Part shown: one piece after another, positions 1 through 9,299 of the stretch
Layout: each line of letters starts with the position of its first letter
How positions within the stretch are numbered: the stretch's first letter is position 1
DNA from: Nemertoderma westbladi
Taxonomy: Eukaryota; Xenacoelomorpha; Nemertodermatida; Nemertodermatidae
Length of the DNA: 48,030 bases
Assembly (NCBI GenBank): GCA_032718475.1
Contig: JAUCBJ010001631.1
Location: 1-48,030 of the forward strand
Direction of reading: 5' to 3'
Position numbers and translations under genes: made by a program
The notes under the pieces: generated by a model
The model's database searches: none
Told to the model about the DNA's origin: nothing
What the model saw: the letters and a program-made list of their open reading frames with translations, nothing else

Positions 1-2
1 TA

Positions 3-71
3 TCAAATATACCAATTTATGAAGAACCAAAAGACGACAGTGTTGATGATGAATTATCAAATAGTAAATAA
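3..71 (+). CDS. C-terminal tail of an upstream gene cut by the window edge
   Basis: Reading frame 3 is open from the window edge and stops at TAA (69-71). It gives a short acidic tail containing IYEEPKDDSVDDE, which looks like a true protein C-terminus rather than noise. It overlaps the first codons of the TBP-like frame that follows. In a Polinton the missing gene could be any of the early or replication genes, including polymerase B, but the fragment is too short to say. It is inferred from composition only. Confidence 0.3.
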   Translation, partial: SNIPIYEEPKDDSVDDELSNSK

Positions 72-600
72 AAATATAAGTTGTAAGCAGATTATTTATG
101 GACTTAATTTGAAAGAATTAAAAAAGCAATTGAATGGTAAAATTGTACTCAAACCTAATCAGTTTATATATAAGGTATTTGGTGCAACCATATTAATGTT
201 TACAAATGGACGAATAACAATTCTCGGTAGAAAATATAATTTTAATAAGGTGAAAAAACATATATTAGAAAAAACAAACATTAATTTTATTTTTAAATCA
301 ATCAATTTGTGTACTTATATTTTTAGTATCGATACTGTAATTTATAGGTTACTTATAAATAATATCGGGTTTTATGTTATATTTGATAATGTTAAACTAG
401 AAATTTCATACGACCCTGAAATATTCAATAACTGTAAAGTCAGAATAAATAATATTGTTGTTGTTTGCTGTTTCTACACTGGTAAATGTACATTAATGTG
501 TTCCCCGTTTAAATTTCATATATATTATCCTATTTTCAACAAGCTGGTTAATAATTTATTATTGTTTGGTGTGGGGGTTTTTGATGTAAAATATAATTAG
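19..600 (+). CDS. TATA-binding-protein-like protein (two-repeat TBP fold)
   Basis: A 193-residue product in which two halves resemble the two repeats of eukaryotic/archaeal TBP. The first repeat (about residues 13-85) has the strand-turn-strand signature ILMFTNGRITILGRK, comparable to the cellular TBP pattern of a hydrophobic strand, F-x-x-G-K and a following G-x-K. The second (about 95-185) has FKSINL, then YDPEIF, then VVVCCFYTGKCTL, matching the order F-K-x-x-N, Y-E-P-E-x-F and F-x-x-G-K of cellular TBP. The C-terminal helix FKFHIYYPIFNKLVNNLL fits the last TBP helix. The role would be promoter recognition for element genes. The N-terminal nine residues overlap an upstream frame, so translation may begin at the ATG at 46 or 49. 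The second repeat has lost the last conserved G-x-K. The family assignment is by eye; divergence is high. Confidence 0.6.
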   Translation: MKNQKTTVLMMNYQIVNKNISCKQIIYGLNLKELKKQLNGKIVLKPNQFIYKVFGATILMFTNGRITILGRKYNFNKVKKHILEKTNINFIFKSINLCTYIFSIDTVIYRLLINNIGFYVIFDNVKLEISYDPEIFNNCKVRINNIVVVCCFYTGKCTLMCSPFKFHIYYPIFNKLVNNLLLFGVGVFDVKYN

Positions 601-1254
601 TACCGGTACGAGTGAAATTTATTGTTGTTGTTGCTGTTTGGTGGTGGAGATTTTTACTGTAAAATATATATATTACATTGAAGGGAGAAGAAATTTATGA
701 ATATTTTTTTAAAATCAACAACTAGTTTGAGGGGGAAATTAACTTCAGTAGAGCGATTGTTTCTTGTAACACTCAAGTAGGCATAGTATACTCAGCAGCC
801 TCGGCTAGCTAGCTAGCTAACTTGGCATTGTTGCTCACGAGTGAGCCACAATAGCGCATCTGTTACTTATGAGTGTGCGAGTGTACAGCAGGCAACGCTA
901 AGCTCGGTGAGAAAAGATTAAGGATATGTGCTGGTATTCATAGTCAAAGACGATGCCATCCTATCTGTTACTACTCTGTATACCGGTACATATCATTAAA
1001 ACATCCGCTATGCATCTCCCTACATTCAGAATAGAACAATGAACAGAGCATATATCGCTAATCCTCATGGGAAAGGTTTATGTTCTGCATTTTGTTAACT
1101 ATGTGAATTTTGTAATGTACACATCTGCGACCCTCTACAAAAATATATATAAACTCAATTTTTCTAACAGTGAACTATAATTTTGTTAACCAAAATAAAA
1201 AAAAAAACAAATACCGGTATACTGTATCCACCCTGTCTGTTACCCTTAGTTGAC
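601..1254. other. Gene-free stretch after the TBP-like gene
   Basis: No convincing gene is seen on either strand. The first 80 bases (about 610-675) look like a diverged duplicate of the end of the TBP-like ORF (about 550-597): both have a T-rich run, a TTTGGTG core and end in TGTAAAATATA. A short GCTAGCTAGCTAGCTA run sits near 805-820, and ACCGGT words occur at about 602, 981 and 1213. Confidence 0.4.
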
Positions 1255-1266
1255 TATATATATAAA
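1255..1266 (+). promoter_or_regulatory. TATA-like box ahead of the 134-aa ORF
   Basis: TATATATATAAA ends 21 nt before the ATG at 1288. Its position fits a TATA element with a very short leader, although AT-rich runs are common here. Confidence 0.35.
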
Positions 1267-1287
1267 CTAACCTGAGACAGCAAGAAG

Positions 1288-1692
1288 ATGACTTTCGCCT
1301 ATATCAACAACCGGTCGTTGAAAAGCAGCATAAAGTTCGATTTTGAGAGTGAGGATACTTTTGTGTCATCCTCAAACGTATCCGATTTGGAAATCAGATA
1401 CATTAATAAAAAATTTGAAATCGGATTTACCAATATCATCAATCACGAACACGGTGTTACAAAGTTAGAAACAACAAAAAACTTTACTTTGAACATAAGA
1501 ATAAATCCAGGAACGGAAGAAGAAGAAGAAGTTAGTACCGGTAATCAAAACGAATTAATACCACTACAAGAGAATTGGGAAACAGAGACCGCTACAACTA
1601 TAACAGAACCGATGGAGACTATTTGGAAAGAAATTAAACTAGCAACGCCTACCTGTAATAGGCCTACAGGTAATCATCAACATTTTTCATAG
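1288..1692 (+). CDS. Hypothetical 134-aa protein
   Basis: I do not recognise this protein. It begins shortly after a TATA-like run, has a mixed hydrophilic composition with beta-strand-like stretches (FEIGFTNIINH, NFTLNIRINPG) and an acidic EEEEE patch near residue 78, and ends in a low-complexity tail that runs into TAGGCCTA-type repeat sequence. No Cys/His cluster, signal peptide or membrane segment is seen. It has the same orientation as the TBP-like gene and faces the leftward array, so it may be an accessory gene of the integrated element. The last ~15 residues may be read-through into repeat DNA. It could also be a chance ORF. Confidence 0.35.
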   Translation: MTFAYINNRSLKSSIKFDFESEDTFVSSSNVSDLEIRYINKKFEIGFTNIINHEHGVTKLETTKNFTLNIRINPGTEEEEEVSTGNQNELIPLQENWETETATTITEPMETIWKEIKLATPTCNRPTGNHQHFS

Positions 1693-2949
<1,257 letters not shown>

Positions 2950-3077
2950 CTTAAGCCCTACACCTTTAGTCAAACTGAGATATAAAAAAAAAATAGATTT
3001 TAATGTTTTTATTATTTTTATTGACATTAAAACAATTATATTATCCCATCACATTACATTACATGCTTAGAGTAAAC

Positions 3078-3677
3078 CTACAGTACATCTTCCACCACAG
3101 TTATTTCTCTCTGTTTATCATCATCATCAGTCGCAGTTAAACGCTTTCTCATGAAAAAGTGTAGAGCCTCATACCCCCCAACGCATTTTGCTGAGCAGTA
3201 TCGCAGACAGTTATCCCTTATGTTTAAGTGGAACGCGCATTTACTTTCTACTGTAGTCAATCGGTCGTGAAATCGACAAGGCGTTAAATAATCGTGATAT
3301 TGCTTATATATTCCCAATTTCTCCACCGAATTTGGCTCGAGAACATCGAGTTGGGAAACTAATATTGCCCGCTTCAGCAACCCAAATACATGAATATTTT
3401 TTTTATATTTTAAATGTCTCTTCATATATTTTTTAAAGTCATCTTGAGAAATGTCCCCGTAGTCCCAGGGCAAGTGAGAAGTCATATCCCGTAAATTGTT
3501 TACGTGAGCTGCATCTTAAGCTGATAACTTAATATTAGACGGGCCTTTAATTAAAAACGTCTTTACATTAGTTTTGGTGTAATTAGAATCGTATATTGCA
3601 AATTCTTTAAATACTACCGGATACTCCTTATTGTCTATCTTATAATATTGAAAATCAACAAAAATAATATTATCCAT
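3078..3677 (-). pseudogene. Element gene split by one in-frame stop (about 198 codons)
   Basis: An ATG at 3677 opens a frame of 53 codons (starting MDNIIFVDFQYY, with FKEFAIYD) that ends at TAA (3518-3516). The same frame then continues with no further stop to 3078, giving the 135-aa downstream part that contains HLPWDYGDIS and a Cys-rich stretch KCAFHLNIRDNCLRYCSAKC. The layout (N-terminal D-x-Q/F and K-E-x-A-I segment, central W-x-x-G segment, C-terminal C-x-x-H near a second Cys) resembles a protein family often found in metazoan transposon-linked loci, but I cannot name its function. It is the last gene of the leftward array, 35 nt after the protease. The single stop may be a true inactivating mutation, a base-calling error, or the downstream ORF may be used alone. 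Confidence 0.6.
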
Positions 3678-3712
3678 TTTATCTGATAAACAAAAGCAAG
3701 CTAAATGATTAA

Positions 3713-4165
3713 TTACAACGCATGTTGGTTTATTTTATAATAATTAACAAGCCATTTATATAATATTATTTCATTTATTTCCACATTATTTGTAAACGCT
3801 CTCATTGGATAGATTGTGTGAATACGATTTACCAAATAATACAGACAGTACAGACCGCATGTGGTCCTCCTTGGGTCTTGAAATTGTTTGCGAGTAGTAC
3901 GCCACCTTGCGGAATTTTTCTCAAGCCATTTTTCGATGCATCTGTTTGGATATTTTGGTCCAAACGAGTCAAATACTTCGGCCTCATTATCTCGTATATA
4001 TATCGCGATCCAATGAATCCCAGGCAGATGCTCTTTATCGGTATTTACTATCAAGCCATAATCCTGCCGCTTATTATTATCTAATTTAGGTAATTTATTA
4101 GCTGGAAACGCGCCCAAATAGTGACCACCCACTGGAAACATATCAAGGTCCTCTGTAGATAACAT
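3713..4165 (-). CDS. Adenain-type cysteine protease (C5/Ulp1-like fold)
   Basis: A 150-aa product with the order of catalytic residues of adenovirus-type proteases: His51 in GIHWIAIYI, Asp66 in AEVFDSFG, Gln96 in KQFQ, and Cys103 in TTCGLYCLYYL. The Gln-Cys spacing of seven matches the family, and the His-acid spacing of 15 is close. In Polintons and adenoviruses this enzyme matures virion proteins. Candidate substrates with Gly-Gly or G-x-G sites are encoded nearby (5430-5993 and 9300-9683). The start ATG follows the stop of the capsid-candidate gene with only two bases between (TAA-GT-ATG), so translation is probably coupled. All catalytic residues are present, so it may be functional. Confidence 0.85.
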   Translation of the reverse strand: MLSTEDLDMFPVGGHYLGAFPANKLPKLDNNKRQDYGLIVNTDKEHLPGIHWIAIYIRDNEAEVFDSFGPKYPNRCIEKWLEKNSARWRTTRKQFQDPRRTTCGLYCLYYLVNRIHTIYPMRAFTNNVEINEIILYKWLVNYYKINQHAL

Positions 4166-4167
4166 AC

Positions 4168-5427
4168 TTAATCGATATGTATTTCTTTCCTGCTATTTAA
4201 ACTTAATGATTGATCATAAATATTAAAAACGATTACATTTATGGTTTCAACCAACGGTTCGGCAAATCTTAATTTTAATTGGCCGTTAGTATATATTGAC
4301 GGTTGCGGATCTCTAACATAGCCGTCGGCGGTTAGGTCCCAGGATAGGATGGGGCAATTACATAAGTAGGTTTCATGGTCTATATTATTACCTCCATAAC
4401 CGTTAATATATGTATTAATGTTCTTCATTAATTGAGTATACTCAAAAATATATGTTCCATCTGTAAAATTAGGCTCGTATATTACACCCCCTACTGGAAG
4501 ACCGTCTACAATCAGTTCCGCGCGTCTAAGGTTAAAATGTTCAAATTTCAAGGGATTGCTAATTAATTCTCCCGAATAAGCGTTACTTGTTATGAAGCCA
4601 ATAATAACTAATTTGGGTTTTTTACCATCAAATATGTTTGTTTGGGTGTAATTTGTGGTTTGAGCGGGAATAGTAAATGTTGTCACCTCCTTTTTTTGGA
4701 ATTGATATTCAATATCGTAACTCTCTAAACCTTTTAGGTGACTGCTTTCTATTACTGGATTAACCTCCATTCTAGGGATTAGAATCTTTATTTCATCTAA
4801 TTCTAACCGAAGATTTGTCACAGCGTTTGCGTTTGGAGTGATTTTAAAAATAAACGAATTTGATACTTTTCTAAAATGCATTCTTAAATCATACCCGGGT
4901 TGTATTATTTTAGTTTCAGTATCAAAATCAATCGTCAATCCACTTACAAATTGCATTTCTTTACTAAAGGCATCGGCAATAGGATGCGCGCCGGGATCAA
5001 TTTCATTTCCATGCTCAGATAAAGGTTGATGAAAGCCACCCGCACCCAGTAGCCCATTTTTATCCTCGTAAGTTGTAAATAATAAATTGGATAAGTACGA
5101 CTTGTAGAAATAATGGTTATTGCTATTATCAACCTGCTTCTCATTAAGGTCTATTTTAATATCACTCCACATAGTTTCAGCGGGGTAATTCAGCATATAA
5201 ATATAGGCGTTTTCAAGTCGTCTATCCCAGCGTACAGTACATTTTGTAATTAATAACGCGTCTTGCAGTTTCGTATAGAATTCATTGGATCTCGGTACAA
5301 GGAACGTGACCTCCCTAGATTCACTTCTGAGATTAGATACGGGGTAAATTGTTTCATAATGCTTTGCTTTAAATTCAGTCTGTATTGGCTGTGTAGAAAA
5401 TAAATCTAATTCCTTAATAATTGACAT
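4168..5427 (-). CDS. Capsid protein candidate, F54H12.2-like (probable major capsid)
   Basis: A 419-aa protein beginning with an ELDLF segment, followed by beta-rich sequence without membrane helices. The N-terminal layout (ELDLF, then Q-T-E/S, then a Y-x-P-x-x-x-L segment and a strand ending in a PRSNEFY-type turn, then a D-x-x-L helix) resembles the F54H12.2-like proteins found beside F54H12.3-like integrases in animal Maverick/Polinton loci. These are thought to be capsid proteins, possibly of double jelly-roll type. Its length, position beside the protease and basic protein genes, and near-zero spacing to both neighbours (TAA-TA-ATG upstream, TAA-GT-ATG downstream) support a virion role. 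The jelly-roll fold cannot be verified by eye. Confidence 0.6.
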   Translation of the reverse strand: MSIIKELDLFSTQPIQTEFKAKHYETIYPVSNLRSESREVTFLVPRSNEFYTKLQDALLITKCTVRWDRRLENAYIYMLNYPAETMWSDIKIDLNEKQVDNSNNHYFYKSYLSNLLFTTYEDKNGLLGAGGFHQPLSEHGNEIDPGAHPIADAFSKEMQFVSGLTIDFDTETKIIQPGYDLRMHFRKVSNSFIFKITPNANAVTNLRLELDEIKILIPRMEVNPVIESSHLKGLESYDIEYQFQKKEVTTFTIPAQTTNYTQTNIFDGKKPKLVIIGFITSNAYSGELISNPLKFEHFNLRRAELIVDGLPVGGVIYEPNFTDGTYIFEYTQLMKNINTYINGYGGNNIDHETYLCNCPILSWDLTADGYVRDPQPSIYTNGQLKLRFAEPLVETINVIVFNIYDQSLSLNSRKEIHID

Positions 5428-5429
5428 TA

Positions 5430-5993
5430 TTAAAAAATACTTTTTTCGCAGTGTTTCAGTTTGCCCTTTATTTTTTTATTTTTATTACTACGTCGATGAT
5501 GTATGTTCATAGACATTGGTCTAGCGGGTCGCTTTAAATCTCTATAAACTTTTTCTACAACTGACCTTGTTGACGGTTTCATTTTATTTAATGCTTTATT
5601 AATAACCGTATTAGCCTGCTGATGTAAGACCCGCTTACCTTTTGGTATTACGTGTTGTCTCATAAATTTTGTGGTAAATGGTAAAGCTTTCTGTAAAACT
5701 TTTTTAGCTAATGGCTTACCAAATTTTTTCAATGTCGATAAAGCGTCTGTAAATATACCTTCTCCGTGTTGATTTGCCCGCATACCTCTACGATAACGCT
5801 GAAAACGACGTTGTTTTAAGTTTGGACCAAATGTGCCAATTTGTTGACCGTAAGGGTCAATATATGAACCACCTCGAAAAACAGGAACTTGCGTCGAACC
5901 TCTGGTACTTCTACCACCTTTAAAAACAGCAAGATTAGAGTCTGAACCACCATATTGAGGTTTACTGTATCTTTGAAATAAATCAGAATCCAT
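5430..5993 (-). CDS. Basic virion core/minor capsid-type protein with protease-site motifs
   Basis: A 187-aa, strongly basic protein. The N-terminal third is rich in Gly, with repeated F-K/R-G-G segments (VFKGG at 23-27, VFRGG at 38-42). A middle segment, GEGIFTDALSTLKKFGKPLA (77-96), could form an amphipathic helix, and the C-terminus is Lys/Arg-rich. Adenain-like cleavage motifs are visible: QYGG|S at 13-17 and QHGE|G at 75-79, the latter placed exactly before the amphipathic helix. This resembles the organisation of adenovirus core and membrane-lytic minor proteins in general terms, but homology is not shown. It lies between the capsid candidate and the two related 284/290-aa proteins with gaps of 1-2 nt. 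Confidence 0.55.
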   Translation of the reverse strand: MDSDLFQRYSKPQYGGSDSNLAVFKGGRSTRGSTQVPVFRGGSYIDPYGQQIGTFGPNLKQRRFQRYRRGMRANQHGEGIFTDALSTLKKFGKPLAKKVLQKALPFTTKFMRQHVIPKGKRVLHQQANTVINKALNKMKPSTRSVVEKVYRDLKRPARPMSMNIHHRRSNKNKKIKGKLKHCEKSIF

Positions 5994-5994
5994 T

Positions 5995-6849
5995 TTAATT
6001 TATACGTTTAAAGTGTAATGTAATAGATGTTGTCCCGTATTCAAAATTCAAATCTTTTCCTTCTTTGTCTGTTATTTCAATATGAATGTATGTTATCTTA
6101 TATGATTTTTTTACAGGGATATAATGAATTGTATCCTTGACAAATTCTTTATTTATTACGCTACCATATTTCACATCATCAGGTATCGCAACACGACGAA
6201 GTAAAGCTAAACCAAAATCGTTAATATATTGATTTTCAATTATATTAGTAGTCACGTACATGTTCGACTTAGGTTCTGGAATAGAATTGGGTGGTTGAGG
6301 GCATAAAAATACCATCTGGTAAGCTTTTTCTCCATTTCCGATAACCTTTATTAAATAACCCTTTATATTATTTTTCGTCTTCAAAATAATTTTAAAATTT
6401 GGATTTAAATTCGCGCCGAGATTATTTTCAGTAATTCCAAAATAATAGGCTAATTGTTGACCTATAAATAACTCTCGCACAGTTTTCCCTAAAATAAATT
6501 GCAACCTATTATGCTGAGTATTTTCAACTATTTGTAATTTATCTTTCAACGCCCCCGTGTTAAAATAATCTATAATGTCATTGATACTGTAGAACAAACC
6601 GGATGGAAGTGTATCCTCAAAATTTTTTTTTCCTTTTTTTAATAAAATAACATTCTCTACATTGTTATACATGGACGGCAACGTAGCTAAGTAAAATATA
6701 CTTTTTATACCTACCACCCAGTTTTCGTTTGGGTTTATAGGTAAGGCGACATGGAAATTTATCTGATAATTACTAGCGCTATTGCGGGGAAAATCAATTG
6801 GACAGGAATTACTTGGTAGTCTTACGTAGAATTCATCCATCACTGCCAC
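5995..6849 (-). CDS. Virion-type protein A (penton/fibre candidate)
   Basis: A 284-aa beta-rich protein. Its N-terminus (FYVRLPSNSC..., then YQINFHVALPI..., then NWVVGIKSIFY) has the pattern 'strand - S/N-rich turn - strand - W/G-x-A/K' shared with the 290-aa neighbour encoded just upstream, so the two are probably ancient duplicates. Proteins of this type occur in animal transposon loci with packaging ATPases and integrases. A structural or attachment role is inferred, not shown. Its start overlaps the end of the upstream gene by 17 nt, and its stop is one base from the next ATG (TAA-A-ATG). No signal peptide or transmembrane helix is seen. Confidence 0.5.
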   Translation of the reverse strand: MAVMDEFYVRLPSNSCPIDFPRNSASNYQINFHVALPINPNENWVVGIKSIFYLATLPSMYNNVENVILLKKGKKNFEDTLPSGLFYSINDIIDYFNTGALKDKLQIVENTQHNRLQFILGKTVRELFIGQQLAYYFGITENNLGANLNPNFKIILKTKNNIKGYLIKVIGNGEKAYQMVFLCPQPPNSIPEPKSNMYVTTNIIENQYINDFGLALLRRVAIPDDVKYGSVINKEFVKDTIHYIPVKKSYKITYIHIEITDKEGKDLNFEYGTTSITLHFKRIN

Positions 6850-7705
6850 CCCGTATTAACTTAAGTGTTATAACAGTGCGACCTCCGCTGAAGTTAATTA
6901 ATTCGCCTTGACCGTCACGTAAAGTAATTAAGATTGTTTTTAGTTTTTTATTCAACAACGGGTAATAGCAAATGCTCTCGTATTCGTGATTAATATATTT
7001 TCGATTTAATTGCGTTAAAGGGCAGGTTCTTAAGAGCGGAGCTAAAGCGTCGCCAACAAATGAGCTCTTAATAATATCTGTGTATATAAAGATAGTGTCT
7101 TTATTATGTGTTATATTCGTGGGAGCTGGAAAATCTAAAATGCCAATTTCCGAAATTTTTGGCCCGCTATAATTTAAAATTAATATTGGCTGTTCTATAT
7201 TGCTTAATTCATCTACTGTAGTGGTACTGTATATATCCCAATTCGGAATATCCGGATGATTCCGATCCAATAACGGTTTTAAGCCTAGAATTTGTATTAA
7301 ATCGCCGCGTAGACTTAATTGTATTTTTTTCAACTTTTTAGGAAATTTAAATTTAATTCTAGAATTATTTGTATTAAAAATGAATTCGAAATCTCTATAT
7401 TTCGCTTCAGAATTAAACAGTTTATTTATATCATCAATAATGACTTGAATAGAGTTATGCATACCAGGAAATAAACTATATAATTTGGCATCTTTTGCAT
7501 CTACCCCGATTGACAGTGAGATTTGAGTTTGCAGCGTAATATTACTGTATGTTGCTTGATATTGAAGCTCGGCAAGCCCAATTTTAGCGTTTGGACCAAT
7601 ATATAATTCTTCGGCTAAATCAACAGTAAACTCGCTAGGATTATTATTGGGGTAAGTGTTTAATGAGCTATCTGAAAGTAGAGTGATATATGTATCTGTG
7701 GCCAT
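6833..7705 (-). CDS. Virion-type protein B (penton/fibre candidate), paralogue of A
   Basis: A 290-aa beta-rich protein that starts TYITLLSDSSLNTYPNNN, then EFTVDLAEEL and AKIGLAELQY, the same N-terminal plan as the downstream 284-aa protein. A middle block, ILGLKPL, aligns in position with YYFGITENNLG of the paralogue, and both end in a strand of the type V/S-I-T-L-K/H. It is the first gene of the tightly packed group running from 7705 to 3713. The leader directly before the ATG is an AAT-repeat run (TTAAATAATAATAATA), as also seen before the ATPase gene. Likely a virion component; function unproven. Confidence 0.5.
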   Translation of the reverse strand: MATDTYITLLSDSSLNTYPNNNPSEFTVDLAEELYIGPNAKIGLAELQYQATYSNITLQTQISLSIGVDAKDAKLYSLFPGMHNSIQVIIDDINKLFNSEAKYRDFEFIFNTNNSRIKFKFPKKLKKIQLSLRGDLIQILGLKPLLDRNHPDIPNWDIYSTTTVDELSNIEQPILILNYSGPKISEIGILDFPAPTNITHNKDTIFIYTDIIKSSFVGDALAPLLRTCPLTQLNRKYINHEYESICYYPLLNKKLKTILITLRDGQGELINFSGGRTVITLKLIRGGSDG

Positions 7706-7983
7706 TATTATTATTATTTAAGCTCGCTCTCTCTCTCTACTTGACTCCATTGTACATACAGTACAGTACAGTATAATGTTAAATTATAGACATCTGTGAC
7801 CACGTTCATTGTCGTTCATTGTCGCATCTTCTACAGTATATGCGCGGGATCAATATTTTACTGGCTTTATTGGCTTTATTTAAAACGGATGAACTATAGA
7901 TATAGTAATATCATTCGAGTTAATATTGATTAATTACGGTCATATGCGACCAAAATGAATTAATATACAGTATAAACCTAAGC

Positions 7984-9075
7984 TTATTGAATATGCTGTA
8001 CCCACGACTGTTTCTTGGATCCGATGAATCGGACTAAATATTCTTTCTTCCCATTGCGTACACGTTCTTTAAGTTTGCCAATATTTTTTTTGTCAATTGC
8101 TAGATAAATATTACTATTCGGGTGGACCTTTTGGAGTTCGTGAGAATAAAATGAGCCCTTTATTATAGCTCCAGCGCTGTCCTTAATATCGAACATTACA
8201 GCGGGTACTCTATCCAACCTGACACGATGAATAATAAATAATTCACGTGTCCATTGTTCTCGATAGCCTTTAGCAAAAGCAGTACGAGCGATAGATAATC
8301 GTACTGTATCTCCAACTTTAAATTTTATTTTCTTATGATTAATCTGTCTATATTTCCCATATAATCTATTCATTAATTCAGTTTCATTAAATTTATTAAC
8401 TTCAATAGGCGTCATTTTTATTGTCCTATGATATGACCTATTATAAGCCGAGATAAGCTTAGGTAAAATTTTAATCCAAACATTATTTCCTCGTTGTGTA
8501 AAAATTTTGAACATCTTTGTTTTTAATGTTCTATTGAATCTCTCGACAATAGCCGCCTTATTCACAGAGTACATTACGTAATACTGTATACCTAACGTAT
8601 CTAAATATTTCCTTACAGATTTATTTAGAAACTCAGAACCTTGATCCGTGGCGATTCTGTTTGGTTTTCCTTTCTGGAATATTTTTTGCAATATACTAAT
8701 AATTTCAACACCCTTTTTTGTTTTCATACCATAGCCAAAAGCAAGCCTGCTAAAGGCATCAATACATGTTAATATATAGTTATAATTATTATTTTGCGAC
8801 TTATATTGCTGCATATCCACCAGATCTATCATATATATATCTTTTATGCCTCCCGTAAATATTTTAGATGTTGGATAATGGTGTCTACGTGGAGCGTGAA
8901 GGGTGTATGTCTTTTGCCCGCTCATCCATTTCTGGGCTTGTGCTGGTTTGATGTTTGCAGCTTTTGCTAATTTTGCAACACTTGCAAATCCCGCAGGGGA
9001 TGAAGGATCTAAATAAATTCTTAACAGTTTTTTGTCTAAGCTTCGGCTTAAAATCGGTTTCATCTTGCGAGGCAT
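7984..9075 (-). CDS. Polinton/Maverick-type DDE integrase with C-terminal chromodomain
   Basis: A 363-aa retrovirus-like integrase. The catalytic triad is visible: Asp84 (or Asp87) in MIDLVDMQ, Asp144 in ATDQGSEF and Glu178 in AIVERFNRTLK, a D-33-E spacing. An N-terminal helical region (about 28-62) resembles the DNA-binding segment of F54H12.3-like integrases. Residues about 250-315 form an SH3-like C-terminal domain (KFKVGDTVRL...), and the last ~40 residues (ERVRNGKKEYLVRFIG, then SWV) look like a chromodomain, common in Polinton integrases and expected to guide insertion to particular chromatin. It would catalyse insertion of the linear genome, typically with a short target duplication. 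The frame is intact. The 278 bases between its stop and the next gene hold a CT run, GTACA words and a leader AAT repeat. Confidence 0.88.
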   Translation of the reverse strand: MPRKMKPILSRSLDKKLLRIYLDPSSPAGFASVAKLAKAANIKPAQAQKWMSGQKTYTLHAPRRHHYPTSKIFTGGIKDIYMIDLVDMQQYKSQNNNYNYILTCIDAFSRLAFGYGMKTKKGVEIISILQKIFQKGKPNRIATDQGSEFLNKSVRKYLDTLGIQYYVMYSVNKAAIVERFNRTLKTKMFKIFTQRGNNVWIKILPKLISAYNRSYHRTIKMTPIEVNKFNETELMNRLYGKYRQINHKKIKFKVGDTVRLSIARTAFAKGYREQWTRELFIIHRVRLDRVPAVMFDIKDSAGAIIKGSFYSHELQKVHPNSNIYLAIDKKNIGKLKERVRNGKKEYLVRFIGSKKQSWVQHIQ

Positions 9076-9126
9076 CTTTTCGACAACCGCAAGTAATATG
9101 TATATTCAAATCTCTTATAAAGGGCA

Positions 9127-9297
9127 TCACCGTAAGAACAACTGAAATTTTTTAATTATTTTCTTTGAAGTTGATGTTTTAAAGGGTTTTCTTTTTGTAG
9201 TATTTACTCTAGGTATATCTTGAGGTTTTAAATCAGTAGCTAACGGTTTACTCGATACTAAATATAATTTTCTAAATGTTACTCCTGTTTTAACCAT
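9127..9297 (-). CDS. Small basic protein, 56 aa
   Basis: A short frame starting MVKTGVTFRKLYLV, rich in Lys/Arg (KRKPFKTSTSKKIIKK near its end) and finishing at TGA (9129-9127). It begins two bases after the stop of the 127-aa gene (TAA-TA-ATG), the same junction seen between the basic protein and the capsid candidate, and ends 51 bases before the integrase start. Function unknown; a DNA-binding or virion peptide is possible. Its support is the coupling junction and composition. Confidence 0.45.
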   Translation of the reverse strand: MVKTGVTFRKLYLVSSKPLATDLKPQDIPRVNTTKRKPFKTSTSKKIIKKFQLFLR

Positions 9298-9299
9298 TA

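Noticed and set aside
3818-4089. Plus-strand ORFs opposite the protease gene
   Set aside because: They are shadows of the protease gene, which has clear catalytic residues on the minus strand.
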